From NCBI RefSeq assembly GCF_041296265.1, contig NC_091695.1, forward strand, positions 14,925,001-14,989,000: DNA of 64,000 bases, given 5' to 3'. Positions 36,580-48,450 of the stretch are shown here, piece after piece. The notes beneath the pieces were generated by a model that was not told the DNA's origin, searched no databases, and worked only from the letters and a program-made list of their open reading frames with translations. Numbering within the stretch: the first letter of the stretch is position 1; each line of letters begins with the position of its first letter. The position numbers and the translations under genes are program-made. Source of the stretch: Equus caballus (lineage: Eukaryota; Chordata; Mammalia; Perissodactyla; Equidae).

Positions 36580-37190
36580 AAGAGTCAGAGCAGTATTTAG
36601 AGGAATGTGTTGCCTCTAAAATCTTCAAAGACGTCTTCTAAGAGCGGTGCCTTCTCACTTCTGGTAGGGGACAGAAGATGCAATAACTTGTCTTTTATTT
36701 GGGGGAGGGTACCCTGGAATGTTTCTGATTACTGTAAGACTAAACACATCATCCAAGTGGCAGTTCCCTGAATCTCATCTTTCCTTTGTTTCTTACTAAA
36801 GCCTTCAGCATGTTAGCCCCCTCTTGTTTATCTTGTTGGTTAGTATGATGCTATCAATGTAATGTACTGGTGTGCTGTTCTGTGGCTTGTTCCGGTGGTA
36901 GAGATTTCTTCAAACTATACCATGACAGACAGCTGTAGAGTTAACATGGCCCTAAGAAAAACTTTAAAGAAATACTTTTATCCATCCCATGGAAATGTGA
37001 ATTGTTTATTTTTTTTTAATTAAAAAGCAAACTAAAATAATACACTTGCCAAATAAATGATAGAATACTGTATTCCATAAGCCACATGCATCTCTTCAAG
37101 GGCTACTATTTGGTTGAGTTTTCCATAGTCTACAGTCATTCTCCAAGATCCATCTGGTTTCCTTCTGCATGAAGAAGTCTTCTTAAGATT
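36580..37190 (-). mobile_element. ERV-L-class endogenous retrovirus pol remnant (fossil)
   Basis: Read on the minus strand this is part of the reverse-transcriptase section of pol of an ERV-L (class III) endogenous retrovirus. Recognisable landmarks on the plus strand are 'atcaatgtaatgtactggtg', 'caaactataccatgacagac', 'agctgtagagttaacatggc', and 'tctacagtcattctccaaga' followed by 'tccatctggtt'. Only a partial pol section is present, with a possible LTR on its low-coordinate side. The element is old and clearly broken, and no gag or env part is seen. Confidence 0.75.
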
Positions 37191-38632
37191 TTTTTTTACT
37201 GTAAATGCACTGAAGATATTCCTTTCACTTTTTTTGTCTGAAAATACTTTGTTCCCTCTATATCTTTAAAGAATAATTCTTAGGCACAGGATCATAGTTC
37301 TACAGTTATTTCCTTCACTCGTTATCTTCTGCCTTCCATTGTTCATTGGAGAGTCTGTCATGGTCTTCTGCTTCAGGTAGGTTAGGGAAGATCACTGCAG
37401 ACCAACAATTCCATGAAATAACTTTGTTTAAAAAATTAACTGCAAAAATTATTTTTTACAGAGAAAAATAGAAGCAATTAGGACTAGATTATTAAAATTT
37501 CAGAGTGGAAAGAGGCCTTCCTTGGTGAGCTGGCAGTCACCAGCTGTTTCCTTCACGGTACACATTGTCTGATTCTGGGAACAGGCTGAGTTTCAGGTTT
37601 GGCACTTGCAGAGGGACATTACTGAGAAAACAAAGAATCCAGCAGTGCTTTGTGGACACACAAGAATTTATTGATAAATTGAAAACTAAAGAAACCAAAA
37701 AGACATGACCAGTTTTTCCACCACGGCATTTGCTTTATTCTAGGAAGCATGGGGGGTTGGGAATCTGAACCAGAAAGGCAGAATCAAATGTCCTACAGAA
37801 ATGTCATGGTGCTTAGGAAAAAAAAATCTAAATAGAGAATCAAGACCTTCCGAAAAAGCTTGACCATCTCTCCCTCACGATATTCGTCTAGCTATTAAGC
37901 TGCATGGGGTAGCAGGAGAGTGCGTTAAACTCAAACTTCAGAGGGTAGAGCTCAATCATTAACAACCTTTCAGATCTGAGGGAGACACACATCTGTCAGG
38001 TCTCAATCAAAACCCCAGCCAAGTCAAGGACCACAGAAGACCATAGGATGGCTGAGTCATGAGAAAACGTTTTCCTCTAGCCTGCTGATTTTAATGGCTT
38101 CTTTACTAATCTCTGGAAGATCTATTTCCTCCTTTTTATCCCAGCAATCCTTCCAGTACATTTAAGACAAGTCACCATTCTAATTTCTCTCTTTTAAAAA
38201 CCAAGAATAGCTGTTTTCTTTTCCTGACCAGACAATGACTCACATATACAGGGTCTGTTTTTCTCAGAATTAACAGCAATTTGAAATCCATTTTTTTATG
38301 GACAAACTGAATTCTCACCTTGAATCTCAAAGGGACAATTACATAAGAGGACAATTATACCTCATTACTACAATTCTCAAAGGCTTAGTAACATAAATAT
38401 TATGAGAATGCCATCAGTCACAATGCAGGAGAATATCTGCATGCATTAACAAGTATATGTATATTGTACCATAATTTATTTGGCTATGTGTAAGTTTGTA
38501 TAAGCTTGTGTGTATATATAAATACTTCTCTATGTTAAGAGACAAGATCTTTCCATATCACTTCTGCCATTTCCTATTTATCCTTGATAGGTCTATGGAA
38601 ACAGCTCTTCATGGATGAGAATCCACCTCTTC
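37191..38632. other. Intergenic stretch, nothing firmly recognised
   Basis: A T-rich piece at about 37190-37375 faintly resembles antisense ancient LINE sequence ('ggcacaggatcatagttcta'), too weak to call. The remainder has no gene or repeat landmark. Confidence 0.4.
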
Positions 38633-38649
38633 TAGGAAAACCACTTTTT

Positions 38650-38865
38650 GTTTTTTTTGTTTGTTGGTTTGTTTCAGTTTTTTTTGAGGAAGACTGGCCC
38701 TGAGCTAACATCCATGCCCATCTTCCTCCACTTTATATGTGGGACACCTCCCACAGTATGGCGTGCCAAGTGGCGCCGTGTCCGCACCCAAGATCCAAAC
38801 CAGTGAACCCCGGGCTGCCAAAGCAGAATGTGTGAACTTAACCACTGCTCCACCAGGCCAGCCCT
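38650..38865 (-). repeat. ERE-family SINE
   Basis: Antisense ERE: 'gaggaagactggccctgagc', 'ctccactttatatgtgggac', 'cacccaagatccaaacc' and head 'aggccagccc'. A 17-base target-site duplication is almost exact: 'taggaaaaccacttttt' at 38633-38649 and 'taggaaaatcacttttt' at 38866-38882. Confidence 0.95.
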
Positions 38866-39009
38866 TAGGAAAATCACTTTTTAAAGGAACAAAGTCCAAA
38901 AAGCTCATACAAGGACAAAAATACCCACATGCATCACTCTCCTTACACTTTTCTCTTTCCTATATTACTGCATATGCCAGAAGAACAATTTTCTCCTAAG
39001 TTAAAATAT

Positions 39010-40100
39010 TGGATTTCATTTCTCATGGGTGAACATCTAGGAAAGGAATTGTTGAGTTGTATGGGAAATGTTTGTACAACTTCATAAAATATAGCTAAAC
39101 TGTTTTCAAAGTCATTTTACCTTTTACTACCATCTGAAATGTATGAGCATTCCGCTTGCTCCACATTTTCACCAGTATTTGGTATTTCAGTCGTATTCAT
39201 TTTAGCGATTTAGCTAGTATGCAATGGTGTCTTACTGTGGTTGTAAAAAGAACCTCATTGATGACTAATGATGTTTAGTATCTTTTTATGTGTTTATAGA
39301 TGATTTGTATATCTCGTTTTGTCAAGTGCTAAAATATTTCACTGATTCTTTAAGGAGATTGTTTGTCTTCTTGTTTTGAGTATAAACAGTTTTTCATGTG
39401 TTCTACAGACAAATTTTCTGTCAAACACGTATACTGCAAATATTTACCAACAGTCTGTGGCTTACATTTTCATTTTCTTAATGGTGTCTTTCACCATTAG
39501 GAAACTTTTACCATGAGTTTTTAACATTAATGAAGTTTCTTTTATCATTTAAAAAATAATTTTCTTGAAGAAGATTAGCCCTGAGCTGGCATCTGTGCCA
39601 ATCTTCCTCTATTTTTCTGTATGTGGGACAGCTCCACAGCGTGACTGGTAAGTGGAGTAGGTCCATGACTGGGATCTGAACCAGCAAACCCAGGCTGCCT
39701 AAGCGGAGTACATGGAACTGTAACCACTCGGCCACAGGGGCAGGCCCTTATCAATTTTTGGATGGTCCATCCTTTCTGTGTTTCATCTAAAAAAATTCCT
39801 GCCACAAACTCCAGAATATTGTTCTGTTTTGTACTAAAATTTTGTAGGTTGATTTTTATGTTTAGGACTATGATCCAGTTCCTCTAATTCAAGTTAATAG
39901 TTGTGTATGATGTGCGGTAAAAGTTAAGGCTCATTTATCCATATGGATATCCAATTATCTCAGCACTATTTGCTGAAAATTATCTCTCCATTGAACTATA
40001 TTGGCATTGGATTATCATGGAAATTTAGATGACCACATATGCTTGAGCTCTTTTTGGGACTCTATTACTCTAATATCCTACTGCCTTTATTACTTTTTTT
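39010..40100 (-). repeat. L1 LINE ORF2 fragment, antisense, split by a SINE
   Basis: The plus strand follows antisense mammalian L1 ORF2: 'gcttgctccacattttcacc', 'gcaatggtgtcttactgtgg', 'ttctgtcaaacacgtatact' (the ...accttgtcagatg region), then after the SINE 'tttttggatggtccatcctt', 'atatggatatccaattatct', 'cagcactatttgctgaaaat'. Truncated at both ends and much decayed; not coding. Confidence 0.85.
39551..39748 (-). repeat. ERE-family SINE nested in L1
   Basis: Antisense ERE: 'gaagattagccctgagctgg', 'catctgtgccaatcttcctc', 'ctgtatgtgggacagctcca' and head 'aggggcaggccc'. It interrupts the L1 sequence, with 'ttatca(a)ttt' repeated at both ends, so it is younger than the L1. Confidence 0.9.
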
Positions 40101-40658
40101 TTTGGAATAAAGTATGAATTTAGGGAACATAGAGCAATATTTAGTTTTACTTACTAGTCAGCAAGCTATAATTTTCATGAATAAAAGTGAGTTTCTGCCA
40201 TTCCATACGATAAAAAACAAGCGATTGGTTACTGTACAAGATACAGTGAGCTTAAGCATTTATTAAAGCCATCTCTGAAGTATGAGCTTCCTGATTACAA
40301 TTCAAAGGAACTATTCTAGATCTGCACATACTTGATGAACTGAGAATTAGTTGTACTTAGGAAACACACATCTATAATTACACTATATGATAAAGCATTG
40401 AAAAATATTTTATAAATATTACAAAATATAGTTCACAAATTTTATTTTCTAAAATTTTGGTTTGCACATGGTTTAGAGCTATTTCACTAATAATTAAGGA
40501 ATGCAAAAATTCATACTCATAAAATGTGCTGCCACAGATATATTAACTAATAGCTTGTTGAATGAATAGTTGGAATTATCAATTGCACTATAAGAGTTGA
40601 ACAATCTGTAGCATAGCAAATCAAATTTTTCAGAAATAAAATAATGAATCTAACAATA
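40101..40658. other. 3' flank of the OR5D13-like gene, nothing recognised
   Basis: AT-rich. It should contain the 3' UTR and polyadenylation site of the receptor just upstream in coordinates, but I cannot pick the site from sequence alone. Confidence 0.4.
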
Positions 40659-41606
40659 TTATATTGAGTGACAAAGCAATTTTGTGACCACTAATTTTCT
40701 GAATGTGTCTTTCACATCTTTGTTCCTAAGGCTGTAGATCAAAGGATTCAGCATAGGAATCACCACTGTGTAAAACACAGAAGCCACTTTAACTACGAGC
40801 CAAGAAGTTTTAGGATTAGGGATACAGTAAAGGAAAAGAATGGTTCCATGGAAGATGGTGATGGCTGTCAGATGGGAGGCACAGGTGGAGAAAGTTTTCT
40901 GGCGCCCACTTGCAGAAGGCACCCTCATAACAGTGATAAAAATGAGTATATAGGACAGCAGAATAATCATCAGACTGCTCCCCTCGTTAAATATGGCAAT
41001 AATAAAACACAGCATCTGGCTGATATGGGGATCTGAGCAGGAGACAGAAACAATTACAGAGTAGTCACAGATAAAATTATTTATGATGCTAGACTCACAA
41101 TAGGATAATGCAAGAAGAAAATATGTGAGTGTCAGGGCACACACTATACCCCATGAGTAAGACCCAGCCACCAGAAGCACACAAAGCTTCTGGGACATAA
41201 TAGTGGTATAGAGTAAGGGGTTACAAACTGCCACAAAACGATCATAGGCCATCGCTGCTAACATGAACGTTTCTGTTACAGCAAATATGCAAGCAAAACA
41301 AAATTGTAGAATGCAACCAGAGAAAGGGATGGTTCTGTCTTCTGCAATCAAGTTCTCCAACAGTTTAGGTGTAACTATGGTAGAATAACAGAAATCTACA
41401 AAGGACAAGTGACTAAGAAAAAAGTACATGATCGTGTGGAGTTTTGGATTGATCTTGATGATTATTATCATGCCTAAATTCCCCACGACAGTGACTGTGT
41501 AGGTAGACAAGAAAACCAGGAAGAGTGGAATCTGGAGTTCTGGATATTCTGAAAAGCCCAGGAGAATAAAAGTAGGTATGATACTTTGATTTCCTTTGGA
41601 TAACAT
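40659..41606 (-). CDS. OR5D13: Odorant receptor, OR5D13-like
   Basis: Intact class II odorant receptor of 315 residues from the ATG at 41606 (G at -3), which aligns with the start of the other OR5D proteins. The frame stays open 9 codons upstream without homology. Seen in order: NQS glycosylation site at 6-8, [18 protein letters not shown] at 12-29, GN at 42-43, [18 protein letters not shown] at 55-72, Cys98, [18 protein letters not shown] at 117-134, loop cysteines 170, 180 and 190, [18 protein letters not shown] at 237-254, and [17 protein letters not shown] at 284-300. The usual HTPMYFF is HTIMYFF, a change I also remember in human OR5D13 (LHTIMCFF), and [19 protein letters not shown] and CIPNPKTSW also match that gene. 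A splice acceptor lies 36 bases upstream. It should act as a G-olf-coupled odorant receptor with unknown ligand. Confidence 0.96.
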   Translation of the reverse strand: MLSKGNQSIIPTFILLGFSEYPELQIPLFLVFLSTYTVTVVGNLGMIIIIKINPKLHTIMYFFLSHLSFVDFCYSTIVTPKLLENLIAEDRTIPFSGCILQFCFACIFAVTETFMLAAMAYDRFVAVCNPLLYTTIMSQKLCVLLVAGSYSWGIVCALTLTYFLLALSYCESSIINNFICDYSVIVSVSCSDPHISQMLCFIIAIFNEGSSLMIILLSYILIFITVMRVPSASGRQKTFSTCASHLTAITIFHGTILFLYCIPNPKTSWLVVKVASVFYTVVIPMLNPLIYSLRNKDVKDTFRKLVVTKLLCHSI

Positions 41607-41641
41607 CACGATTCCTGTTGAGTAAAGAATCAAAAGTCATT

Positions 41642-41662
41642 CCTAAAAATACAGCTGAATAC
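41642..41662 (-). promoter_or_regulatory. Predicted splice acceptor before the OR5D13-like coding exon
   Basis: On the minus strand 'gctgtatttttag' is followed by GAATG. The exon would start at 41642, giving a 36-base 5' UTR stub, comparable to 30 bases in the OR5D18-like gene. Confidence 0.5.
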
Positions 41663-41715
41663 AGGAAGAAACAGAAGAAAGAGGCTTCCTATTTGTCTGT
41701 GAAGTTTGTACAGAA

Positions 41716-41905
41716 CAGTGATTCTCAAAGTATAGTTCCCAACCAGCAACAAGAACACCTGACAATTTGTTAGGGGTGCAAATTCTCTAGCCACATCACC
41801 AACTTCCTGAATCAAAAACTCTAGTATGGGGACCACAGTTTGTGATTTAACCACCCCTCGAGGTGATTTTGGATTTTGATGCATGCTAAATTACGAGAAT
41901 CATTG
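41716..41905 (+). repeat. MER5A-type hAT-Charlie DNA transposon, full length
   Basis: Begins 'cagtgattctcaaagtatag' and ends 'tacgagaatcattg', a decayed pair of terminal inverted repeats, with 'cttcctgaatcaaaaactct' and 'ttttgatgcatgctaaatta' in between. The 190-base length is that of the family. It lies just upstream of the OR5D13-like gene's predicted acceptor. Confidence 0.92.
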
Positions 41906-43256
41906 TTATAGAAAATGTATAGTAATAATCCTATTGTTTAAAATTCAGCTCTTGTTAGTATTATTAATATAGAATTGAAATATAAATTTAGAGCATGAAA
42001 GAAATTATTAAAAAACCCAAAACTTAGAGAGGCAGAACAGAAGCACAGAGCACCTTGTTATGGTTCTAAGAATCACACTAAGGATCAAGGAGATCACTTG
42101 GTATTGCAAGTGGTGCCACATAAATCTTAGTATTAATTATTTTTATGTGTTTGACATTTTCTAGACATAATACAGAACGAAATACCCATAGAATTTAGGA
42201 GTTGGAATAAATCTTAAAATGCATCCTGTTTGTGCCTTCCACATGATGCTTGAGAATTGAAGATAATTTCATCCATGAAATGATTATATGGCCTCCACCA
42301 AAACCTCCATTAATGGTACACTGCCTCCTGGGGTAATTTTGTGGCTCTTTTATTGACATTTTGCATAACATTTATTATTTTATTAAAGTTATTTAATTAT
42401 ATTTTCATTAACTATTTATTAATGTGCTTTTAGGTCATCTATTTTGATATATGTTTTAAAAATTATACGCATATATTTAAATATATAAACTGTATATATA
42501 TTTTTTTGAGAAGTGTCTTATATTCACCAACAATAGTTCGATACAAAATATGTTCTACAATCCAATGAAAATAACACATTTTCTTAACCCCTCTGAGAGG
42601 TAAGCCCTCTCTTATGAGGAGGCAAACTTGGAGACGATAAGGAAGTGAGAGCAGTGAGACCATAAAATGAAGGGCCCCAAGATGTAGACATGAGGGTGCA
42701 GTGGAATTAGATGAATGATCTGTCCCATCCTCTTAGCTTTGTCTGGAGCAAGTGTCAGCCTCCAGACTTAGCTCCAGGATCACCTACTTTTACATGTGCT
42801 ACAAGCAACCCCGGATATAAAGCATCTATCATCAGCATCTTTTTTCCAGTAGCAAATGGGACTTGTCGGATACACTGTAAATATCCATTATTGTTCAGTC
42901 TATTTTAATAAGTAAGTCTCCTTCAACATTTGAATGTATTAGGAAAATCCTTGCATATTAAAGAGATTACTATTCCTGCTCTGGCTTATTGGCAAACTTC
43001 CTAGGTCAATAACAAAAAGATACTCAGGAAAAGACTTGGTCCTCGAACTCTAGCAATTTCAAATAATTTTGGTGAAAATCAATAGATTAGGATTAGGTTT
43101 GTACTCAAATTGAAACTAGGCCTATAACATTTCAAAAATCAACCTATATCCCATAAATTTTCTGTGACTTCACTATTGCTCACTGCTGCCAGTTTCTGTG
43201 ATACAAAATTTAATTATCAGAAACACTTCATTGCCCTGTTAGTGACAATTAAAATG
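41906..43256. other. Intergenic stretch, nothing recognised
   Basis: Very AT-rich around 42340-42500 (including a TATATA run at 42490-42502). No gene or clear repeat. Confidence 0.45.
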
Positions 43257-43267
43257 TCTCTGACCAT

Positions 43268-43513
43268 GGGGCCAGCCCAGTGGCATAGTGGTTAAGTTTG
43301 TGCACTCTGCTTCAGCAGCCCAAGGTTTGTGGATTTGGATCCTGGGTGGAGACCTAAATGTCACTTATTAAGCAAGGCTGCGGCAGCATCTCACATACTA
43401 AATAGAGGAAGATTGGCACACATGTTAGGTCAGTGACAAACTTCCTCAAGCAAAAAGAAGAAGATTGGCAACAGATGTTAGCTCAGGGCCAATCTTCCTC
43501 ACCAAAAAATAAG
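43268..43513 (+). repeat. ERE-family SINE (ERE2/3-like)
   Basis: Head 'ggggccagcccagtggcata', A-box-like 'tggcatagtgg', B-box-like 'ggatcctggg', then 'aatagaggaagattggcaca' and 'gttagctcagggccaatctt'. Target-site duplication 'tctctgaccat' (43257-43267) against 'tatctgagcat' (43514-43524). Confidence 0.93.
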
Positions 43514-44399
43514 TATCTGAGCATAAGAAGAGTCATTTATAATTTTTGGAACAATCTACATGAGCTGTAGCTCCATATTTTCCACCTAAAGGGAAAGATA
43601 CCAAAAGAGAAATGAATTGACCTGAAACCAGAGATCTTGATATCTTTTGATCATTAATGAACCTCAGGCATTTTTCTTCTCAGTAATCAAACATTCTGTA
43701 AGATAGCAACAGGCTTGAAGTTCGTAACAAAAGTGGCAGTATATTTTAATGAGTATGCCAGTAAAATGGCATTGTACTTTCAAGACATAGGAAATCTCAG
43801 AGAATACACAGAAAAAGCTGAAATCATAGTACAAACTCTGCCACTTATGTATGTCTCTATGACAGTGGAGTTATAAACTATAGAAAATTATAACTGAAGT
43901 AATCCTCGGTGGGCCATGAATCATACAGTTAGTAGAAACACTGTCTCTTGCGTCATTATGGTAGATGCATTTTCTTCTAAATCATTAGGGATAATTACGT
44001 CTTCACATCTATTCCATTAATTGCTTGTAGATATTAAATTATTGAAATAATACAAATTGATTAAAGAAAATGTAAATGGTTTGAGTTTTAACTGAGAAAA
44101 AAAGGGACAATCCAGAATTAGCTGTTATTAACTCAACTACCTTTCAAATTCCACATTGAAGTTTAGAGTGGAGAAGCTTGGCCAATGCTACCTTAAGCAA
44201 AGGACGAATATGACCATCACCAATGATACAATGTGGATATCATTTACCTCCTGTGGTACGATGTGATGAGAAAGATCTGACCTGTGTGATATTCTTCCCA
44301 CACAATCCATAATCTCAGTTTAATGTGAGAAAATCATCAGGTAAACCCATATTTGGAAGTATTCTACAGGCTTACTAGCCAGCACACCTTAGGACTGTC

Positions 44400-44572
44400 A
44401 AAGTCAAGAGAAGAGTGAAAAATTGTCAAATACTGGAGGAGGCTGGGGAGACAGGACAACTAAATACAATGTGGTAGCCTGGATAGGGTCCCAGGAAAGA
44501 ATAAGGGCAGTGGAAAAAACTCATGGAATACAAATAAAGTTTGGATTTTAGTGATCATAATGTACTAATGTT
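44400..44572 (+). repeat. Old repeat resembling a LINE 3' UTR
   Basis: 'ggaggctggggagacaggac', 'aactaaatacaatgtggtag', 'cctggatagggtcccaggaa' and 'caaataaagtttggatttta' belong to a mammalian dispersed repeat I know from old L1-type tails, but I am unsure of the exact family. It abuts the antisense L1 that follows. Confidence 0.4.
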
Positions 44573-44574
44573 TC

Positions 44575-45565
44575 TTTTTAAAATTTTACTTTATTGTGGC
44601 AAGAACACTAACATGAGTCCTAGCCTCTTAAGAGATTTTTAAGTGTACAATGCAGTATTGTTGACTACAGACAGAATTTTTTACAGCAGATCTCTAGAAC
44701 TTATTCATCTTGCTTAACTGAAATTTTATGCCCATTGATTTGTAATTCTCCATTTCTCCCTCTGCGAGCCCCTGGCCACTATCATTTCACTCTTTGATTG
44801 TGTGTATTTGATTATTTTAGATACCTCATGTAAGTGGAGTCATGAAGTTTGTCTTTCTGTGACTGGCCTATTTCACTTAGGATAAGGTCGTTAAGGTTCA
44901 TCAATGTGGTCACATGTTGTAGAATTTCCTTCTTTTTTAAAGCTAACCTTTATTCTATTGTATGTGTATACCACATTTTCTTTATCCATTTATATATCCA
45001 TGGACACTCAGGTTGTTTCCACATCTTGACTATTGTGAATAGTTCTGCAAGGAACATTGGAATGCTAATACCTTTTTGAAATCTTGATTTCAATTCTTTT
45101 GCATAAATATTCTAAAGCAGGATTAGTGGATCATATACTGGTTCAATTTTTAATTTTGTGAAGAACCTCCGTGCTGTTTTCCATAGCAGCCGCACCATTT
45201 AGCATTCCCAGCGACAATGCACAAAGGTTCTGAATTTTCCATATCCTAGACAACACTGGTCTTTTGTTTTTGATAGCAGCCATCCTGACACTTGTGCGAT
45301 GATATCTCGTTGTGATTTTGATTTGCAATCCCCTGAGGATTGGTGTGGCATCGCACAATTTTTTCATATACCTATTAGCCATTAGCACATCTTCTCCAAA
45401 GAAATATCTAAACGAAGTCCTTAGTCCACTTTTTAATTGGCTTATTAGGTTTTTTTTGCTACTGTGTTGCATAAGTTTCTTACATATGTATTGGATATTA
45501 ATCTTTTACCAGATACATAGTTTGCAAATGTTTTCTCCCATTCTATATGTTACCTTTTCAATACT
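44575..45565 (-). repeat. L1 LINE 3' part, antisense
   Basis: About 1 kb of antisense L1: 'cctcatgtaagtggagtcat', 'tttcacttaggataaggtcg', 'atccatggacactcaggttg', 'atagcagccatcctgacact', 'tttgatttgcaatcccctga' and 'ttggatattaatcttttacc' follow the L1 ORF2 end and 3' region in order. Old, truncated and not coding; the open frames inside are remnants in both senses. Confidence 0.9.
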
Positions 45566-46059
45566 GAGAAGATATTACAGTGAAAAATAAAAAATAATTG
45601 ATAAGCCAACAACAAAGATAATAATGTTAATATTTTGGTTTTTATTTTGTCCGTTTTTAAATTTTACATGTTTTTATCAATAAATAGATATATACGTATA
45701 TTTATCTATCCTCCATCCATCTATGAAGTGGTAAAGAAAGAGCGGACTTTTTATTCAATATATTAAAATCTATATATCTTTGTTACCTCTCCCCTCCATC
45801 ATAAACTCGATCAAAAAGAGTAATCATAATGAAGGAATAAATCAAATAACAGTCACTCTAATAAAGACAATGGTAAAATAAATACCAACTGATATGATTT
45901 TCCCATAATTTCGGAAATGTATAAAGTGGATGGAATATAGACTAATGTAGCAGAGAAGGCATAGCTACAGGTAAGAATGCTTTATAGTGTGGATCTAAAG
46001 AATAAAAATAATTTTTACAGCCCATGAGGGGCTCAGGCTTCAAAAGTATGTAGTAAATG

Positions 46060-46250
46060 AACAAAATAAATCCTGAAGTTTGTATGAAAACGTAAAGGGC
46101 CAAGGACGATCAATATCCACTCATGAAGAAGTAAAAGATGAAACAATTTCTCTAATGGATATCAAGATTTATTGCAAACTATAATAATTAAGAATATGTA
46201 GTAATGGAAAATGCTTCAATAGAATACAATAGAGAGATAAAAAGCTGCCT
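46060..46250 (+). repeat. L1 ORF2 scrap, sense
   Basis: 'ctgaagtttgtatgaaaacg', 'aaagggccaaggacgatcaa', 'caagatttattgcaaactat' and 'aataattaagaatatgtagt' resemble sense L1 ORF2 (atggaaccacaaaagacccag, ttacaaagctatagtaatca). Short. Confidence 0.5.
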
Positions 46251-46259
46251 GAAGTAGAT

Positions 46260-46690
46260 TGAATAATTGGGTTCACTTATTCACCATCTCCTTGCATCCA
46301 TAAATTCTACATACTTTGTTATTGATGGGGTGTATTTCTTCACCTTTGGATTATGAATCCAGTCCTGTGACATGTTTAATGATCTGTTAGCAGAAAAAAA
46401 ATTGGCAGTGCTTAACTTAGGCTTTAAGAAACCTTGAATATTTTCACCTGGTCTACTGCTTTTCTGACATTTCCATAATGCAAATATCCAAATAGTCTAA
46501 AGATGATGAAAGACATGCGGAGCAATCCACACTCACGGAACTGTGGTGTGAAGCAAAACATTCCTAGCCTCATAGTCCAGGGCAGAACCACCTCAGATGA
46601 CCTCCTGATCTTTGAAAATAAATAATCGTACTTTTAAGCCATTGATTTTTGATGCGTTTTTCAAGAGTTATTGTGACAACAGCTGATAAT
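46260..46690 (+). repeat. Possible old MaLR-type LTR
   Basis: 'gggttcacttattcaccatc' , 'tgatgaaagacatgcggagc' and 'cttttaagccattgattttt' are in the order expected for an old MaLR-like LTR. The match is weak and I cannot place exact ends. Confidence 0.3.
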
Positions 46691-46699
46691 TATACTGAT

Positions 46700-47214
46700 A
46701 AGCACACATATGGACACTTCATTTATGACAAGATTGGTATTAAATGGCAACAAGGCAGGAAGGGATTTTTTTTTTCAGTAAACAGCATGTGACAATGATA
46801 TATTCATCTGGTTAGAAATGAAGTAGTATCATGAATGTTGGTGATTGATTACAGCTCTGAGATGCTGTGTTTGGTTAAGTTTGACTCAATTCCCTTGTTT
46901 TCTCATTCCAGGACCAGGCTGAAGGAACACTCTCGCTTTGTGGTATGCTGTTTTCCAAGTTTAATGCATAAGCTCAAGGAAGGAAGATTCAAACCATGTA
47001 GGGACATGTCAAGCTTTTTCTATGAGATAACTTATGACACACTCGTTCACTTTGCATTGTCCCAAGCAAGCCACATGGGAATTGTTCTCCTTCTGCCTAC
47101 AGAGAAGCATGACAAAGATAAAGAGAGAACGAATAATGCTGAAAAAGTAAACAATCTGTCAAAGACCCAAACCTCATATCATCCACAAAAAACGAATTTT
47201 AGGTGACTCATACA
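46700..47214. other. Intergenic stretch with an unassigned open frame
   Basis: Open frame 46835-47206 (123 codons) shows no transmembrane segment, signal peptide or family motif, and I do not recognise it. Without homology I regard it as chance. Confidence 0.4.
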
Positions 47215-48450
47215 GCAAAATATGAAGAAGAACAGACATTCTTGAATATTATATAGACAAATGTCTTCTTGACCTCAAGGGTAGATAAATATCTTCAACA
47301 ATTACAAAAACATTACAAAAGTAATGCAGTTGACTAAGTTAAAATTCAAGCTTGCTCTTTATTTGAGGACATTGAGTGAAAAGTAAAGCCAAAATGCAAA
47401 AAAGCTTTCAAGATACGTAACGGCCAAGGAGATAATATTCATAATATAAAATAAATTTTTGAATAAATTAGAACTATCACATAATAACTTAAATGAAGAT
47501 TGGTAAATGCCCTAAGAATCCACTTTAAAAAGAAAAAGAAAAGGGCTGACCCAGTGGCGCAGCAGTTAAGTGTGCACATTCATGCTTCAGCGCCCCGGGT
47601 TTGCCAGTTTGAATCCCGGGTACAGACATGGCACCGCTTGGCACGCCATGCTGTAGTAGGCGTCCCACATATAAAGTAGAGGAAGATGGGCACGGATGTC
47701 AGCTCAGGGCCAGTCTTCCTCAGCGAAAAGAGGAGGATTGGCAGATGTTAGCTCAAGACTAGTACTCCTCAAAAAAAAAAAAATACATGAACATATTGAA
47801 ATGTGCCTAACTTCAATAATCATAAATATCCAAATTAAAACTACAAATGAAATATTCTAAATCAAATAAATGGGTAAAAACCATAACATCTAATAATACT
47901 GAACACTGGCAAAGAGGTGAATTATAACTTTAGAGCTTTCAAACATTGCTTTTAGGAGTCTAAATTGATAAAAATCACTTTGAAAAATTAAGAACCAAAT
48001 AAATGCATAATACTTCTGGGTATAAATCTCAATCAAATAAATGCTTATGTGCAGTGTAATGGTACACATGCCCCCAAATTGAAATTTCCCAAATGTCCAT
48101 CATAGTAGACTGGAATAAAGAAAAATTCTGAAATATTTATAATATAAAATATGTAATAGAAACAAATGGAATAAGGTATAAATATATGTAACATGAATAC
48201 GTTGTAAAATGTAATATTCATCTATATATGTCAGATATTTGAGATAAATAATGCATGAATTCCTTTAAATAAAGTTGCAAAAAAGGAATACGAATTTATA
48301 TTTTTTGAGAGGCATAGTTAGATATTGAATCTATATAGACAAGTAATTGCATCATTTTGATAAAAATCATCCTTTTGACTCTTGCTGAGAGTAGGAGGAA
48401 AGGGCCAGTGATTGTCCTATGTATTGATCTACTTGAGAGTTACATGGATG
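47215..48450 (+). repeat. Old L1/HAL1-type LINE 3' part, split by a SINE
   Basis: Sense phrases in family order: 'atatccaaattaaaactaca', 'gaacactggcaaagaggtga', 'atttcccaaatgtccatcat', 'gaattcctttaaataaagtt' and 'gcaaaaaaggaatac'. Highly diverged, non-coding, with an ERE inserted at 47543-47783. Confidence 0.6.
47543..47783 (+). repeat. ERE-family SINE (ERE2/3-like, fairly young)
   Basis: Head 'gggctgacccagtggcgcag', B-box-like 'gtttgaatcccgg', 'atggcaccgcttggcacgcc', 'cccacatataaagtagagga' and the twin 'gttagctca' motifs before a poly-A tail. It keeps several CpGs. It interrupts the surrounding LINE, with A-rich flanks in which the duplication cannot be delimited. Confidence 0.93.

Noticed and set aside
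41607-41633. Nine-residue extension of the OR5D13-like receptor
   Set aside because: The ATG at 41606 aligns with the start of related OR5D proteins; upstream codons are probably 5' UTR.
44849-45590. Open frames of 76-109 codons on both strands
   Set aside because: They lie in an antisense L1 3' fragment; the weak coding look is leftover ORF2.
46835-47206. 123-codon open frame as a new gene
   Set aside because: No homology, transmembrane segment, signal peptide or splice context that I can see, and it sits among decayed repeats.
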